From the NCBI RefSeq assembly GCF_001189295.1, contig NZ_CP012159.1, positions 7,681,001 through 7,745,000 on the forward strand: a stretch of 64,000 nt of DNA, in the 5' to 3' direction. How positions within the stretch are numbered: position 1 is the stretch's first letter; every line of letters starts with the position of its first letter. This document shows, piece after piece, positions 1 through 8,725 of the stretch. The position numbers were made by a program, and so were the translations under genes. This DNA comes from Chondromyces crocatus (GTDB lineage Bacteria > Myxococcota_A > Polyangia > Polyangiales > Polyangiaceae). A model generated the notes under the pieces. That model did not search any database, had not been told where the DNA came from, and saw only the letters and a program-made list of their open reading frames with translations.

Positions 1-1
1 G

Positions 2-1561
2 CTCTACGAGCGGTGGCTGCTCAACGAAGACGCCAAGCGCCTCGGGATCACCGTCTCCGACGACGACATCAACCAGGAGCTCGTCGCCGGCAGGGCGCAC
101 GTGAGCTTGCCCGTCGACTCGCTCTCGTTCGAGCGCACGCGGCAGCTCACGTACATGCTCGGCCTGCCCGGCGACGGCGAGAACTTCCGCGTCCTCGACG
201 TCCTCGATCGCAAGACGAAGAAGTTCGACAAGAAGCGGTACGAGCGCGACGTCCGCCTGATGACGAAGCTCAGCCCCTCCGACTTCCGCGACTTCCAGAA
301 GCGGGAGCTGGTCGCGAGCCGGATGCGCGATCTGATCCGGGCGCGTGTGCGCGTGAGCGAGGACGAGGCTTACCAGACCTTCGCCCGCGAGCGTTCGACC
401 CGCACCATCGACTACGTGCGCTTCGATCGCCGGTTCTACGCCGACCTGGTGGTCGACGCGTCCCCCACGGCGGTGCAGGCGTTCGCCGATCAGAACAAGG
501 ACGAACTCGACAAGGTGTGGGAAGCGCGGAAGTCGCAGTACCTGCCGGAGTGTCGGGTGGCGCGCCACGTGCTCGCCCGGGTGAAGTCGGGCGAGGAGGA
601 CGCCGAGGCCGAGAAGACCAAGGCGAAGGCGAAGATCGCCCGCGCCCAGGCCCTCCTGAAGGAGGGGGTGAGCTTCTCCGACGTGGCGAAGCGGCTCAGC
701 GACGACACCAGCGCGTCGCGCGGTGGTGATCTGGGCTGCGTCTCGCGCGGCAAGATGGTGAAGCCGTTCGAGGACAAGCTCTTCGAGCTGAAGGTGGACG
801 AGATCTCCGAGCCCGTGGAGAGCGAGTTCGGCTTCCACCTGATCCAGGTGACGCAGATCGCGTCCGGCGAGGACACCGAGAAGGTGGCCCGCGCGCAGCT
901 CGCCCGTGAGCTGTTCCTGCAGCAGGAGGCGGATCGTCTGGCCGCAGAGGGTGCCAAGCAGGTGCTCGCCGCGACGTCCGGCGGCAAGCCGATCCAGGAG
1001 GCGCTCGACACCTACCTGGCGAACCTGACCGAGGCCGCCAAGGCAGCGAAGGGCGGCGACAAGAAGGGCCCGAAGCCCGCCGCGAAGCCGGAGACGAAGC
1101 CCGAGGCGAAGCCGGAAGGCGAGGCCGCCGCGGACGAGGTGAAGGAGAACGAGCAGTTCACGTTCGCGACGCACCCGCACCGGCCGTCGGTGGAGGCGAG
1201 CCTCCCGTTCGGCGCGAGCGGGACGGCGCTCCCCTCCGCACAGGACGGGGCCGGCACGACGCGGAAGATCTTCGAGCTGGCGAAGGTCGGCGATGTGCTG
1301 AAGGACATGGTGCAGCTCACCAACGGGTACGCGGTGGTGCAGCTCAAGGACATCACCGCCGTCACGGACGAGCAGTGGCAGAAGGACAAGGAGCTGTACC
1401 TGTCGGGGATGCGGACGGCGAAGCAGGCGGACGCCGTGCTCAACTACGTGCGACGTCTGAAGAGCACGCTGGGGAGCGAGGTGAAGTTCGATCGGCGTCT
1501 GACGACGGAGCCGAAGGGGAACGAGGGCGGCGAAGAGCCCCCCATGGGCGACATGGAGTGA
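2..1561 (+). CDS. Parvulin-type peptidyl-prolyl isomerase (SurA/PpiD-like), 5' end outside window
   Basis: The reading frame is open from base 2, so the gene starts upstream of the window. The visible part has a SurA-N-like helical region (about bases 2-520) and then a parvulin rotamase domain (about 540-870) with the family motifs RHVLARV, SRGGDLG and FGFHLIQV. A Lys/Pro/Ala-rich linker follows (about 1030-1140), then a second, poorly conserved parvulin-like or C-terminal chaperone region. Such proteins catalyse cis-trans isomerisation of prolyl bonds and act as periplasmic chaperones for outer-membrane or secreted proteins. The signal or anchor segment would lie outside the window. The next gene, an M16 peptidase, starts 70 bases downstream on the same strand and may be co-transcribed. 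Family assignment is firm. The choice between SurA, PpiD and PrsA types is open. Confidence 0.85.
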   Translation, partial: LYERWLLNEDAKRLGITVSDDDINQELVAGRAHVSLPVDSLSFERTRQLTYMLGLPGDGENFRVLDVLDRKTKKFDKKRYERDVRLMTKLSPSDFRDFQKRELVASRMRDLIRARVRVSEDEAYQTFARERSTRTIDYVRFDRRFYADLVVDASPTAVQAFADQNKDELDKVWEARKSQYLPECRVARHVLARVKSGEEDAEAEKTKAKAKIARAQALLKEGVSFSDVAKRLSDDTSASRGGDLGCVSRGKMVKPFEDKLFELKVDEISEPVESEFGFHLIQVTQIASGEDTEKVARAQLARELFLQQEADRLAAEGAKQVLAATSGGKPIQEALDTYLANLTEAAKAAKGGDKKGPKPAAKPETKPEAKPEGEAAADEVKENEQFTFATHPHRPSVEASLPFGASGTALPSAQDGAGTTRKIFELAKVGDVLKDMVQLTNGYAVVQLKDITAVTDEQWQKDKELYLSGMRTAKQADAVLNYVRRLKSTLGSEVKFDRRLTTEPKGNEGGEEPPMGDME

Positions 1562-1631
1562 GGCGCGGACCGGGAGGGCATCCCCGTTGCCCTCCCGGAC
1601 GGCCCAGCAGTCCGCGACGCGAAGGACCGAC

Positions 1632-2915
1632 ATGCAGCACATGGACGTGAAGCTCTCGAACGGTCTGCCGGTGGTGCTGGTCCCCCAGCCGAACGTGCAC
1701 CGCGCCGTGGCGTCGCTCTATCTCCGGGCCGGATCGCGGTTCGAGACGGAGCACACGAACGGTCTGTCGCACTTTCTGGAGCACATGGTGTTCCGGGGGA
1801 CGGCCTCGCTGCCGACGGCACACGCGCAAGCGCTGGCCTTCGAGCGGCTCGGGGGGACGCTGTACGCCGCGACGCACGTGGATCACGGGGTGATGAGCGT
1901 GTCGGTGCCTCCGGTGACGTTGCCGTCGGTGCTGGAGCTTCTGGGTGAGGTGACGACGTCGCCGCGGTTCACGTCCATCGAGGTGGAGCGGGGGATCGTG
2001 CGCGAGGAGATCCTCGAAGATCTGGACGAGGACGGGCGCGACATCGACGCGGACAACAACGTGCGGGCGCTGATGTACGAGAAGCACCCGCTGGGCTTCA
2101 CGATCACGGGGAAGAGCGAGGCGATCGATCGGTTCGACGAGGCGATGCTGCGGGCTCACCACGCGCGGCACTACACGGCGTCGAACGCAGTGCTGTGCGT
2201 GGCAGGTCGGATCGGGGACCCGGAGGAATGTCTGCGGGTGATCGAGCGGAGCTTCGGGTCGATGCTGCGCGGTGAGTCGGTGGTGGTGGAGCCGCCGCCT
2301 TCGGTGCAGAAGAAGGCGCGGTTCAAGTTCCTGGAGAACCAGTCGAGCCAGACGGAGCTGCGGATCGCGTTCCGGGGAGTGAGCGAGCACGACGCGATGG
2401 AGCCGGCGGTGGAGATGCTGCTGCGGGTGCTCGACGATGGGATGTCGACGCGGCTGTACGAGCGGATCTGCGATCGTCTGGGGCTCTGCTACGACGTGTC
2501 GGGGATGTTCGAGGCCTACGAGGACGACGGGGTGGTCGACATCGCGGCGGGGGTTCAGCACGATCGGGCGACGGTGGTGGTGCGGGAGGTGTTCGCACTG
2601 CTGCGGGAGCTGACGGAGGCGGGTCCGCGCGAGGAGGAACTGGCCAAGGCGCGGGATCGGCATCTGTGGTCGGTGGAGGCGATGAACGACGACGCGGAGT
2701 CGATGGCAGGCTTCTACGGGCTGACGGCGCTGTCGCGGGTGGCGCGGACGCCAGAGGAGCGGCATGCGGCGCTGGCGCGGGTGACGGTGGGGGATGTGCA
2801 AGCGGCGGCGCGGGCGATCTTCAGGCCGGAGCGGTTGAGTGTGGTGGCGGTGGGGCTGCTGCGGGCGTCGGAAGAGGCGAAGCTGGAGAAGGTCGTTCGG
2901 GGGTTCGCGGGCTGA
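1632..2915 (+). CDS. M16 family zinc metallopeptidase (insulinase/MPP-like)
   Basis: A 427-residue protein with the inverted zinc motif HFLEH at residues 47-51. The acidic REEILEDLDED segment near residues 124-134 supplies the third zinc ligand in M16 enzymes. The N-terminal peptidase half is followed by the second, non-catalytic alpha/beta half (about residues 200-427). The length matches single-chain M16B peptidases of bacteria. These cut small unfolded peptides or signal peptides, usually in the periplasm or cytoplasm. I chose the ATG at 1632 because an AAGGA ribosome site lies five bases upstream. An in-frame ATG at 1587 has no such site. No signal peptide is visible with this start. It follows the prolyl isomerase, which suggests a protein-quality-control pair. 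Confidence 0.88.
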   Translation: MQHMDVKLSNGLPVVLVPQPNVHRAVASLYLRAGSRFETEHTNGLSHFLEHMVFRGTASLPTAHAQALAFERLGGTLYAATHVDHGVMSVSVPPVTLPSVLELLGEVTTSPRFTSIEVERGIVREEILEDLDEDGRDIDADNNVRALMYEKHPLGFTITGKSEAIDRFDEAMLRAHHARHYTASNAVLCVAGRIGDPEECLRVIERSFGSMLRGESVVVEPPPSVQKKARFKFLENQSSQTELRIAFRGVSEHDAMEPAVEMLLRVLDDGMSTRLYERICDRLGLCYDVSGMFEAYEDDGVVDIAAGVQHDRATVVVREVFALLRELTEAGPREEELAKARDRHLWSVEAMNDDAESMAGFYGLTALSRVARTPEERHAALARVTVGDVQAAARAIFRPERLSVVAVGLLRASEEAKLEKVVRGFAG

Positions 2916-3302
2916 GCACCTGAGGCCAGGCTGGAAGGATGGCTCGCGGAGCGCGGCGTGACGGCGGTTGGGGCTGGGGCCGCATGAGCCAACTGGACGC
3001 GGCGCGGGGAGGCATCGCGCGCACAGCGGCTGCCTGACCACCCCCGCCCATGCCGCTGTGCGCGCGATGCCTCCCCGCGCCGCTGCGTTGGGGTGATGGC
3101 GGGGACCGCGTTCCGCGGCACGCGGGAGGTCTGGCTGCGAGTGGTCCCCGACCGGGATCATTCGGTCGTGAAGGAAGCCTACCTGAGTACCAAGGCAAGC
3201 ATTGCCGTGACACGACCTCAGGCGGGTCGGTTGCTGACGTCAGGCGGTGGTGGTAGCGCCAGTTGAGTCCAGCCCATCCTGGATCCTCGAGGAACCTGCG
3301 TG
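2916..3302. other. 387-bp intergenic region with a large palindrome
   Basis: No gene is seen here. The stretch holds a perfect long inverted repeat (listed separately) and then about 200 bp that should contain the promoter of the ATPase gene at 3303. A GAGGA ribosome site sits at 3289-3293. Confidence 0.6.
2999..3083. repeat. Perfect 32-bp inverted repeat with 21-nt loop
   Basis: The left arm (2999-3030) is the exact reverse complement of the right arm (3052-3083). The loop is 3031-3051. It starts 84 bp after the M16 stop codon. The stem is far longer than a normal intrinsic terminator and has no following T-run. It may still stop transcription, or it may be a REP-like or MITE-like palindrome marking the left edge of the module that follows. 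Confidence 0.9.
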
Positions 3303-4955
3303 ATGAGCGATAAGCAACCGCATGACACCGTGACTCCTGAAGCGCGGAAGCTCCTGAAGGGACTCATCCACGAGGTCGTCACGACTGCCCGCCTCCCGCT
3401 GCATATCTCGGTCAACGCCAAGAACGCGCCATGGATCATCGATGAGCTTCGCAGTTCAGGGCTGGTCGTGGACTGGAGAGATGGCACGCTGCTGCCGACT
3501 CTTCGCGCACTTCGTCTAATCGCAGATCATCCCTCGCGACGTCTCCTGGCTGCGACCAAGGGGGTGTTCAACGCTCTTCGTGAGTTTTACATCGAAGATG
3601 CAGCTCGAGCGCGATCCACGACCGAACTCGTCTCACGGGGGAACGTCCAAAACACCTTGGCTGTCAAGGCGCTCACGGTCTTGGTGGCGTCCACAAGCAT
3701 TACGCAAGGCCTGTCTCTCGAAGGAAATACGGGCCGGGTCACCGGTGCCCAACCGTCGGATCGCATCCTCATCGACGATCCCTTTGCCCCCGAACCAATC
3801 GAGCCCCTCCCCTCGTTGGAGGGCCCCGTCTCCATCTTCTTCCGGGACTTCCACGGGCTTGCCAAGGTCACGTGGTCACCGGAGGGCGTGTGCCTCGTCG
3901 CTGGTCCCAACGGTTCGGGCAAGAGCACGTTGCTCGATGCCCTCGCCTTCCTTCGCGACGCCTTCGTACGCGGTGTACCGCATGCGGTCACCCAGCAGCG
4001 GGGAGCGACTGGCATCCGACGACTCGATGCCTCTGGCCCACCCGAGGTACTGCTCGGGATGAGCGTGGGCGATGTCTCCTGGGAGCTACGACTCACCGTG
4101 GAGGGCAGCTCGGTTGGAGCCGCTCCTGGCGAAGTCGTCAAGCGAGCGGAGCAGGTCCTGCTACGGCGCGCGGCACATTCAGACGTCTGGTATCTCGGGC
4201 GTGATCGCCGTTCCGCCGACACCGAAGGCCGCACCTGCCTGCGTGTCTCCTGGGAGGTACAGCAGTCTCCCGTGCTCGCGCCGCTGGTCAATGCGCTCCG
4301 CAGCTTCCAGGTCTACGGCCTGTATTCCCTGGAAGGCCTACGCAATGGCGGTACCGGAAGCGAAGGCGAAGAACGCCTGGATCCTTCGGGCAAGAACCTC
4401 TTCATCGTCCTCCGCAACTGGAAGGCCGCTCCCCGCCGCTTCGGCGACAAGTTCGCCTGGGTCCTCCGCCAAGCCAAGCTCGCGTTCCCCGGGCTCATCG
4501 ACGACATCGAGTTCGACCCCCCGGTCGGCCAGATCGTCCCCACCCGCTTCTACAAGCCTGGCGTCCAGACCGCGCTCCCCATGCACCGCGCCCCCGACGG
4601 CTTGCTCGTGGGCCTCCTGCACCTCACCGCCGTCGCCAGCGCGCAGGAAGGCGCGGTGATCGCCATCGAGGAGATGGAGAACCAGCTCCACCCTCACGCC
4701 ATCCGCAAGCTGCTCGCCGCCATGCGCGAGATCGCCGAGGAGCGTCGCCTCACCATCCTCCTCACCACCCACTCGCCGGTCCTCATGAACGAGTTCCGCG
4801 ACCAGCCGGAGCAGTTCTACGTCCTGGAACCTGGCCGCGACGTACTCCCGGTCTCGCTCGACCAGCTCCACGATCCGGAGTGGCTCGCCCACTTCCAGCT
4901 CGGCGATCTCTACGATCGCCTGGAGTTCGGCGCCCCGCGTCCCCAGGGCGTGTGA
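3303..4955 (+). CDS. AAA/ABC-type ATPase (AAA_21-like), candidate defence ATPase
   Basis: A 550-residue protein. The first 170 residues are not recognised. Then comes an SMC/RecF-like ATPase core with Walker A GPNGSGKST near residue 201, a Walker B/acidic segment VIAIEEMENQLHPHA near residue 455, and a TTHSP switch-histidine motif near 485. The EN-LHP signature is typical of AAA_21/OLD-like ATPases, which often power nucleases in phage-defence systems. The ATG at 3303 is preceded by GAGGA at 9 bases. Its stop codon overlaps the start of the next gene (TGATG at 4953-4957), so the two are translated as a pair. That neighbour is TOPRIM-like, and a Uma2 nuclease follows. The specific function is inference. 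No named defence system can be assigned from sequence alone. Confidence 0.82.
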   Translation: MSDKQPHDTVTPEARKLLKGLIHEVVTTARLPLHISVNAKNAPWIIDELRSSGLVVDWRDGTLLPTLRALRLIADHPSRRLLAATKGVFNALREFYIEDAARARSTTELVSRGNVQNTLAVKALTVLVASTSITQGLSLEGNTGRVTGAQPSDRILIDDPFAPEPIEPLPSLEGPVSIFFRDFHGLAKVTWSPEGVCLVAGPNGSGKSTLLDALAFLRDAFVRGVPHAVTQQRGATGIRRLDASGPPEVLLGMSVGDVSWELRLTVEGSSVGAAPGEVVKRAEQVLLRRAAHSDVWYLGRDRRSADTEGRTCLRVSWEVQQSPVLAPLVNALRSFQVYGLYSLEGLRNGGTGSEGEERLDPSGKNLFIVLRNWKAAPRRFGDKFAWVLRQAKLAFPGLIDDIEFDPPVGQIVPTRFYKPGVQTALPMHRAPDGLLVGLLHLTAVASAQEGAVIAIEEMENQLHPHAIRKLLAAMREIAEERRLTILLTTHSPVLMNEFRDQPEQFYVLEPGRDVLPVSLDQLHDPEWLAHFQLGDLYDRLEFGAPRPQGV

Positions 4956-5911
4956 TGCGCGTCAAGCTCATCCCCACGGGCCGCTGTGAGCTGATCGGGT
5001 TGCCGGAGTGCCTCGGTCGCCTCTTCCCGGACCACACCTTCGAGGCAGTCCCCGCGCGCGTGGACCCCGACGGCACGCAGCTCCCGTTCGACGGCTTCAC
5101 CTCGGGCCGACTCACGTCGACGCTCATGCCAGGCAACCTGCTCAGGCTCGTGCAGCAGCTCGCCTCCGAAGTCCACCCAGGTCGAGACGGCAACGCCGCC
5201 GATCTCGCCGTGCTGATCGACGATCTCGAACTCGAGAACATCGATCAACCTGGGCTGGTCGTCGAACGTGTCCGCAGCGCCGTGCGCCAGCACCTCGACC
5301 AGCTCGGGCAGCGGGAGAATGCGGCCAAGGTGGCTCACGTCCGGGAAGCGCTGCTGGAGCGGGCCTCCTTTCACCTCGCGTCGCCCATGATCGAGGCCTG
5401 GTTCTTTGGCGACCTGGAGGCGCTGAAGCACGCTGGCATCCCGGACGATCGACTTCCCCCGCAGCTCCGCGCCGGCATCGATCTCGAACATTTCGAGACC
5501 GATCACGAGGCCTTCTCTTCCGACGACGGCACCCACTGCACCGCGATGCATGCCAGCGCCCGCCGCGGTTCGCCACCACGGCCGCGCTGGATGTTGAAGG
5601 CCCGGCCCGACCTCCCCCACTACCAGCGCGAACGTCATCCCAAGGCGTACCTCACCTGGCTCTGCCGCAACGCTGAGGAAAAACGCTGCTGCTCGACCTA
5701 CCGCGAGACCCACGAAGGAGCAGCCGCGCTCCGAGCCCTCCGCTGGGAGCAGGTCCTGCAAACCCCTGGACATGGTCGCTTCGCGCGGGCGCTCCTCCGC
5801 GATCTGGCGGACATCCTCGGCCCACCGACCGTGGCGCTCACGGACGGCGAGGAACACCCGCTGCTCTCACGCAGCAACGCCCCGATGGATCGTGTCCTGC
5901 GCAATCTCTGA
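4955..5911 (+). CDS. TOPRIM/DUF4276-like protein coupled to the ATPase
   Basis: A 318-residue protein whose ATG overlaps the ATPase stop by one base. Near the N-terminus, TGRCELIGLPE places a Glu where TOPRIM nucleases have their catalytic Glu. VLIDDLELEN near residues 86-95 resembles the TOPRIM acidic DxD region. SPMIEAWFFGDLEAL near residue 145 resembles the conserved (E)xEAWLFAD segment of DUF4276-type proteins, which are often found beside AAA_21 ATPases. In OLD, Gabija and PARIS systems an ATPase and a TOPRIM nuclease are fused or paired. The C-terminal third (about residues 200-318) has the Cys pair RCCST and is not recognised. The TOPRIM call is a motif-level inference. A structure prediction would settle it. 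Confidence 0.55.
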   Translation: MRVKLIPTGRCELIGLPECLGRLFPDHTFEAVPARVDPDGTQLPFDGFTSGRLTSTLMPGNLLRLVQQLASEVHPGRDGNAADLAVLIDDLELENIDQPGLVVERVRSAVRQHLDQLGQRENAAKVAHVREALLERASFHLASPMIEAWFFGDLEALKHAGIPDDRLPPQLRAGIDLEHFETDHEAFSSDDGTHCTAMHASARRGSPPRPRWMLKARPDLPHYQRERHPKAYLTWLCRNAEEKRCCSTYRETHEGAAALRALRWEQVLQTPGHGRFARALLRDLADILGPPTVALTDGEEHPLLSRSNAPMDRVLRNL

Positions 5912-6013
5912 TGGCTCTCTGGGCTGCCTGGATGCAGCGACGGCCGAGCACAAGGCCCTGGAGAATCACGTCGTCACCTCCGGACCCAAGCGGGTGCGCT
6001 ACCCTCCCCCCTG

Positions 6014-6598
6014 ATGGGTGAGCCGCCAGGAAAGCGCTCCGCTCCTGCAACCCAGGCCGACCTCGACGCGGTCCCGGAAGGGATGACCGCCGAGCTCATC
6101 GCGGGTGAGCTGTACAGCTTCTCCCGGCCGGGTGGTCATCACGCCAAGGCAGAAGGGATCTTGCTGGCCGATCTCGGCTCGCCGTTCATGCGAGGCCGTG
6201 GTGGCCCCGGTGGCTGGTGGATCTTGCCGGAGCCGAAGCTGCAACTCCGTGCGGATTTCGTTTCTCCGGATCTCGCAGGGTGGCGCCGGGAACGCATGCC
6301 AGAGGTCCCCGGCACGGCGTTCTTCAGCCTGCCGCCCGACTGGATCTGCGAGGTGCTCTCGCCGTCGACGGCAAAGCATGACCGGGCGCGCAAGATGCCC
6401 CTCCATGCGGCGGCCGGCGTGACGTGGTTGTGGCTCCTCGACCCGCTGGCGCAGTTGCTCGAAGTGTTCCATCTGGGGTCGCGCAAGCTGTGGGAGCTGG
6501 AGCACGTGTTCGAGGGAGATGCCGTGGTACGCGCCGCTCCCTTCGAGGCGGTGGAGCTGGAGCTTGCGGCCTTGTGGATCCAGGAAGCTGGCGCGTAA
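6014..6598 (+). CDS. Uma2 family (DUF820) putative restriction-like nuclease
   Basis: A 194-residue protein with the Uma2 hallmarks: an N-terminal MTAELIAGELYSF segment, VSPDLAGWRRERMPE near residue 90 (the PDLAGW motif), DWICEVLSPST near 118 (catalytic EVLSPST of the PD-(D/E)XK fold), DRARKMPLHAAAGVTWLW and then LLDP. Uma2 proteins are abundant in cyanobacteria and myxobacteria and have a restriction-endonuclease fold, but their biological role is mostly unknown. It lies 102 bp after the TOPRIM-like gene on the same strand and may belong to the same module. Alternatively it is an independent orphan, as many Uma2 genes are. Confidence 0.88.
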   Translation: MGEPPGKRSAPATQADLDAVPEGMTAELIAGELYSFSRPGGHHAKAEGILLADLGSPFMRGRGGPGGWWILPEPKLQLRADFVSPDLAGWRRERMPEVPGTAFFSLPPDWICEVLSPSTAKHDRARKMPLHAAAGVTWLWLLDPLAQLLEVFHLGSRKLWELEHVFEGDAVVRAAPFEAVELELAALWIQEAGA

Positions 6599-7133
6599 CC
6601 ACCAGGCGACATACGGAGCACGGCTCGGCATCCCTTCGCGTCGCGATCGGCGCGGCCATCGCCATCCACGTCGTCGACCTCATCCACGAACGCTCGGCGC
6701 ACGGTCAGCCGGTCCTCACTGCACCGGCTTCGAGGCAAGAGAACGGGTCGACAGCGGAGGTGGAATCGAGCTCGGGCACATCCGTGGTCGACTTCCTGGC
6801 CGTCGAGAAGGTCCGCCTCGAGCCCCTCTGACGATCCTGGCCGGGTTCGAGCGTCGGCACGATCATCAATCGCGACGTGGTGATCGGACAGACGGTTTCG
6901 TGACTCGCCTGCCCCAGGCTTCGAGGCGAGTCACCGGCATCCCGGACGAGCCATCCCCCTCCAGGACTTCCCACGGTCCCGCCCACGCCCCCGAAAAGGC
7001 AGAACCCGATGAAACCTCAGGACTTTTCAGGGCATGAGCGGCGTCCACGCGCTCTCTGGACTGCACCTCCGTCCCTCATCAGGAGCTTTCCGGCAGTGAG
7101 CAGATGCACATTACCGACCCATGACGGCTGACC
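6599..7133. other. Gene-poor stretch before the repeat array
   Basis: About 530 bp in which no reading frame has convincing protein features. Several overlapping frames are open only because the DNA is GC-rich. I see no RNA gene or strong terminator. Confidence 0.5.
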
Positions 7134-7280
7134 GCCACGCGATTGCCGTTCGACGCCACGCGGTCGCCGTTCGACGCCACGCGGTCGCCGTTCGACGCCA
7201 CGCGGTCGCCGTTCGACGCCACGCGGTCGCCGTTCGACGCCACGCGGTTGCCGTTCGACGCCACGCGGTTGCCGTTCGCT
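7134..7280. repeat. Tandem array A: seven 21-bp repeats
   Basis: Seven contiguous units of 21 bp, each close to gccacgcggtcgccgttcga plus one base. Variation is confined to one or two positions per unit (gatt/ggtc/ggtt). The period keeps the frame open on the minus strand, where it would encode a heptapeptide like NGDRVAS. No ribosome site or conserved flanking protein domain supports expression, so I treat it as a minisatellite. Confidence 0.9.
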
Positions 7281-7525
7281 CCCACGTGAATGGCATTCCC
7301 GTTCAGTCAGATCACCAACGTTCCCGCGTCTGCGAGCACTCCGGATGATGAAGACGAAGCCACGATTGGACGGACGCAAGTTGGCATCACGCGGTCGACG
7401 CTCTCTGGCAGGAGGACTCCGTTCGCGTCCGATGTGAGCAAGGTTGCGCATCGCAGCTCCATGACAATGTAAGGAAAACACCATCTCGCGCTGCGCGATT
7501 CCCAGCTGTCTCCCGTGCCAAAATC

Positions 7526-7891
7526 GTTCGACGCTTCGTGAACCTCGTTCACTGGCACGCAGTCGCCGTTCGACGTCTCGTGATTCTCGTTCGACGCTTC
7601 GTGAACCTCGTTCACTGGCACGCGGTCGCCGTTCGACGCCTCGTGATTCCCGTTCACTGGCACGCGGTCGCCGTTCGACGCCTCGTGATTCCCGTTCACT
7701 GGCACGCGATCGCCGTTCGACGTCTCGTGATTCCCGTTCGCTGACACGAGATCGCCGTTCGACGCCTCGTGAGTCCCGTTCACTGGCACGAGGTCACCGT
7801 TCGATGCCGCGTGAAGCCGCTTCACGGATAGGTAAATCCCGTCTACTGGCACGGGATTGCCGTTCGACGCCTCGTGAACCTCGTTCACTGG
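7526..7891. repeat. Tandem array B: about 17.5 units of 21 bp, two alternating types
   Basis: Seventeen 21-bp units and a partial one, nearly all starting with gttc. Two unit types alternate for much of the array, giving a 42-bp higher-order period: gttcactggcacgcggtcgc-type and gttcgacgcctcgtgattcc-type. Array A uses the same 21-bp register and the same gttcgacgcc core, so the two arrays share an origin. They are separated by about 245 bp of unique sequence. On the minus strand the frame is open (7307-7888) and would give a 14-residue repeat (NHEASNG + DRVPVNG). Whether it is expressed is unknown. Confidence 0.9.
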
Positions 7892-7995
7892 CGCCTGGTG
7901 GGTGCTCTACGTCTCGGTCAGGGGTCAGGATGGACAGAGGGGTCGGAGGGCTCGCCCCTGTCCGCTGACGTGGAGCGCTCTCCACGGCGTGCGCG

Positions 7996-8331
7996 TCAGC
8001 GGTTGAGACGCACGACCCACCGGAGTTGATTGGTGGAGGTCGCCTCCGGGCTGTCGGGGCCATGCACGAGGCTCATCGTGGCCTCACCGGAGCGACGGCG
8101 CGCAATGCCGGCTTCCCACCCGGCCGCATAGAACCACGGCATGTGCTGACCGTGCTCTCCGCCGACCACGTTGTCGCGGCGCACGTCGACGTAGAAGACC
8201 AGCGAGCTGTCGCCGTCCCGATCTTCGTCACCCGCCTTCAGCGCGGCCTTGGCTTCCTTGTACCCTCGCTCGAACTCTTGAGCGAAGTCCGCGGTCGCTT
8301 GCTCCCATCTCGGCACTTCGAACGACTCCAT
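7996..8331 (-). CDS. Small hypothetical protein
   Basis: A 111-residue acidic cytoplasmic protein that I do not recognise. The ATG at 8331 is chosen because an excellent AAGGAGG ribosome site lies four bases upstream. A longer frame from 8361 would place that site inside the coding region. The sequence has a helical N-terminal half (FAQEFERGYKEAKAALKAG) and a C-terminal half with FYAAGWEAGIARR. It has no signal peptide or membrane segment. A 17-bp palindrome 20 bases upstream may be an operator. The strong ribosome site makes a real gene likely despite the lack of recognisable family. Confidence 0.6.
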   Translation of the reverse strand: MESFEVPRWEQATADFAQEFERGYKEAKAALKAGDEDRDGDSSLVFYVDVRRDNVVGGEHGQHMPWFYAAGWEAGIARRRSGEATMSLVHGPDSPEATSTNQLRWVVRLNR

Positions 8332-8725
8332 GAGCCCTCCTTGATGTCGTGACGTCACCATGTGACGTGTCCACCGTCAACGTGTGGCTGTCGATCACGA
8401 CATCGATCACGAGGCCCCTCACCGTTCTACAGGGTTCGCGCGTTCGAGCTTGGTTCGAGCCTCGAACGAGAGCGACTCATCCCTGACGAGTCATCGGGAG
8501 CGGAACTGCGGAGCGCTGGCGGGTCGTACACCCGACGCATCTCGCGAGGCGCAGTCTGAGCCGGCGACCGGAGGAAGGCAAGGATCCCGGCGGTTCACGT
8601 GCTCTCGCAACAGAAGCGCATCGGCACACCTGCGCACGCCTGCACGATCGCCTCTGGCGCGTGGACTCGACGAGCGCCATCACGGCTACAGCCGATCCGG
8701 CGCGGCCGCCTCTCGCCCGGCGCGC
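8332..8725. other. 394-bp region upstream of the small gene
   Basis: No protein gene is supported. It contains the operator-like palindrome at 8352-8368 and otherwise GC-rich DNA with no repeat or RNA structure that I can see. The region ends at the stop codon of the SDR gene. Confidence 0.5.
8352..8368. promoter_or_regulatory. Operator-like palindrome ACGTCAC-CAT-GTGACGT
   Basis: A perfect 7+7 inverted repeat with a 3-bp spacer, 20 bp upstream of the small gene on the minus strand. The size and position fit a dimeric HTH repressor site overlapping a promoter. The regulator is unknown. Confidence 0.5.

Noticed and set aside
6705-7066. Several 60-130 codon frames between the Uma2 gene and array A
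   Set aside because: All overlap each other on both strands, and none has a ribosome site, signal peptide or motif.
7307-7888. Minus-strand frame of 193 codons encoding NHEASNG-type repeats
   Set aside because: The frame coincides with tandem DNA repeats, and the unique C-terminal part shows no domain. I cannot separate it from a by-product of a 21-bp period. It is kept only as a finding on the repeats.
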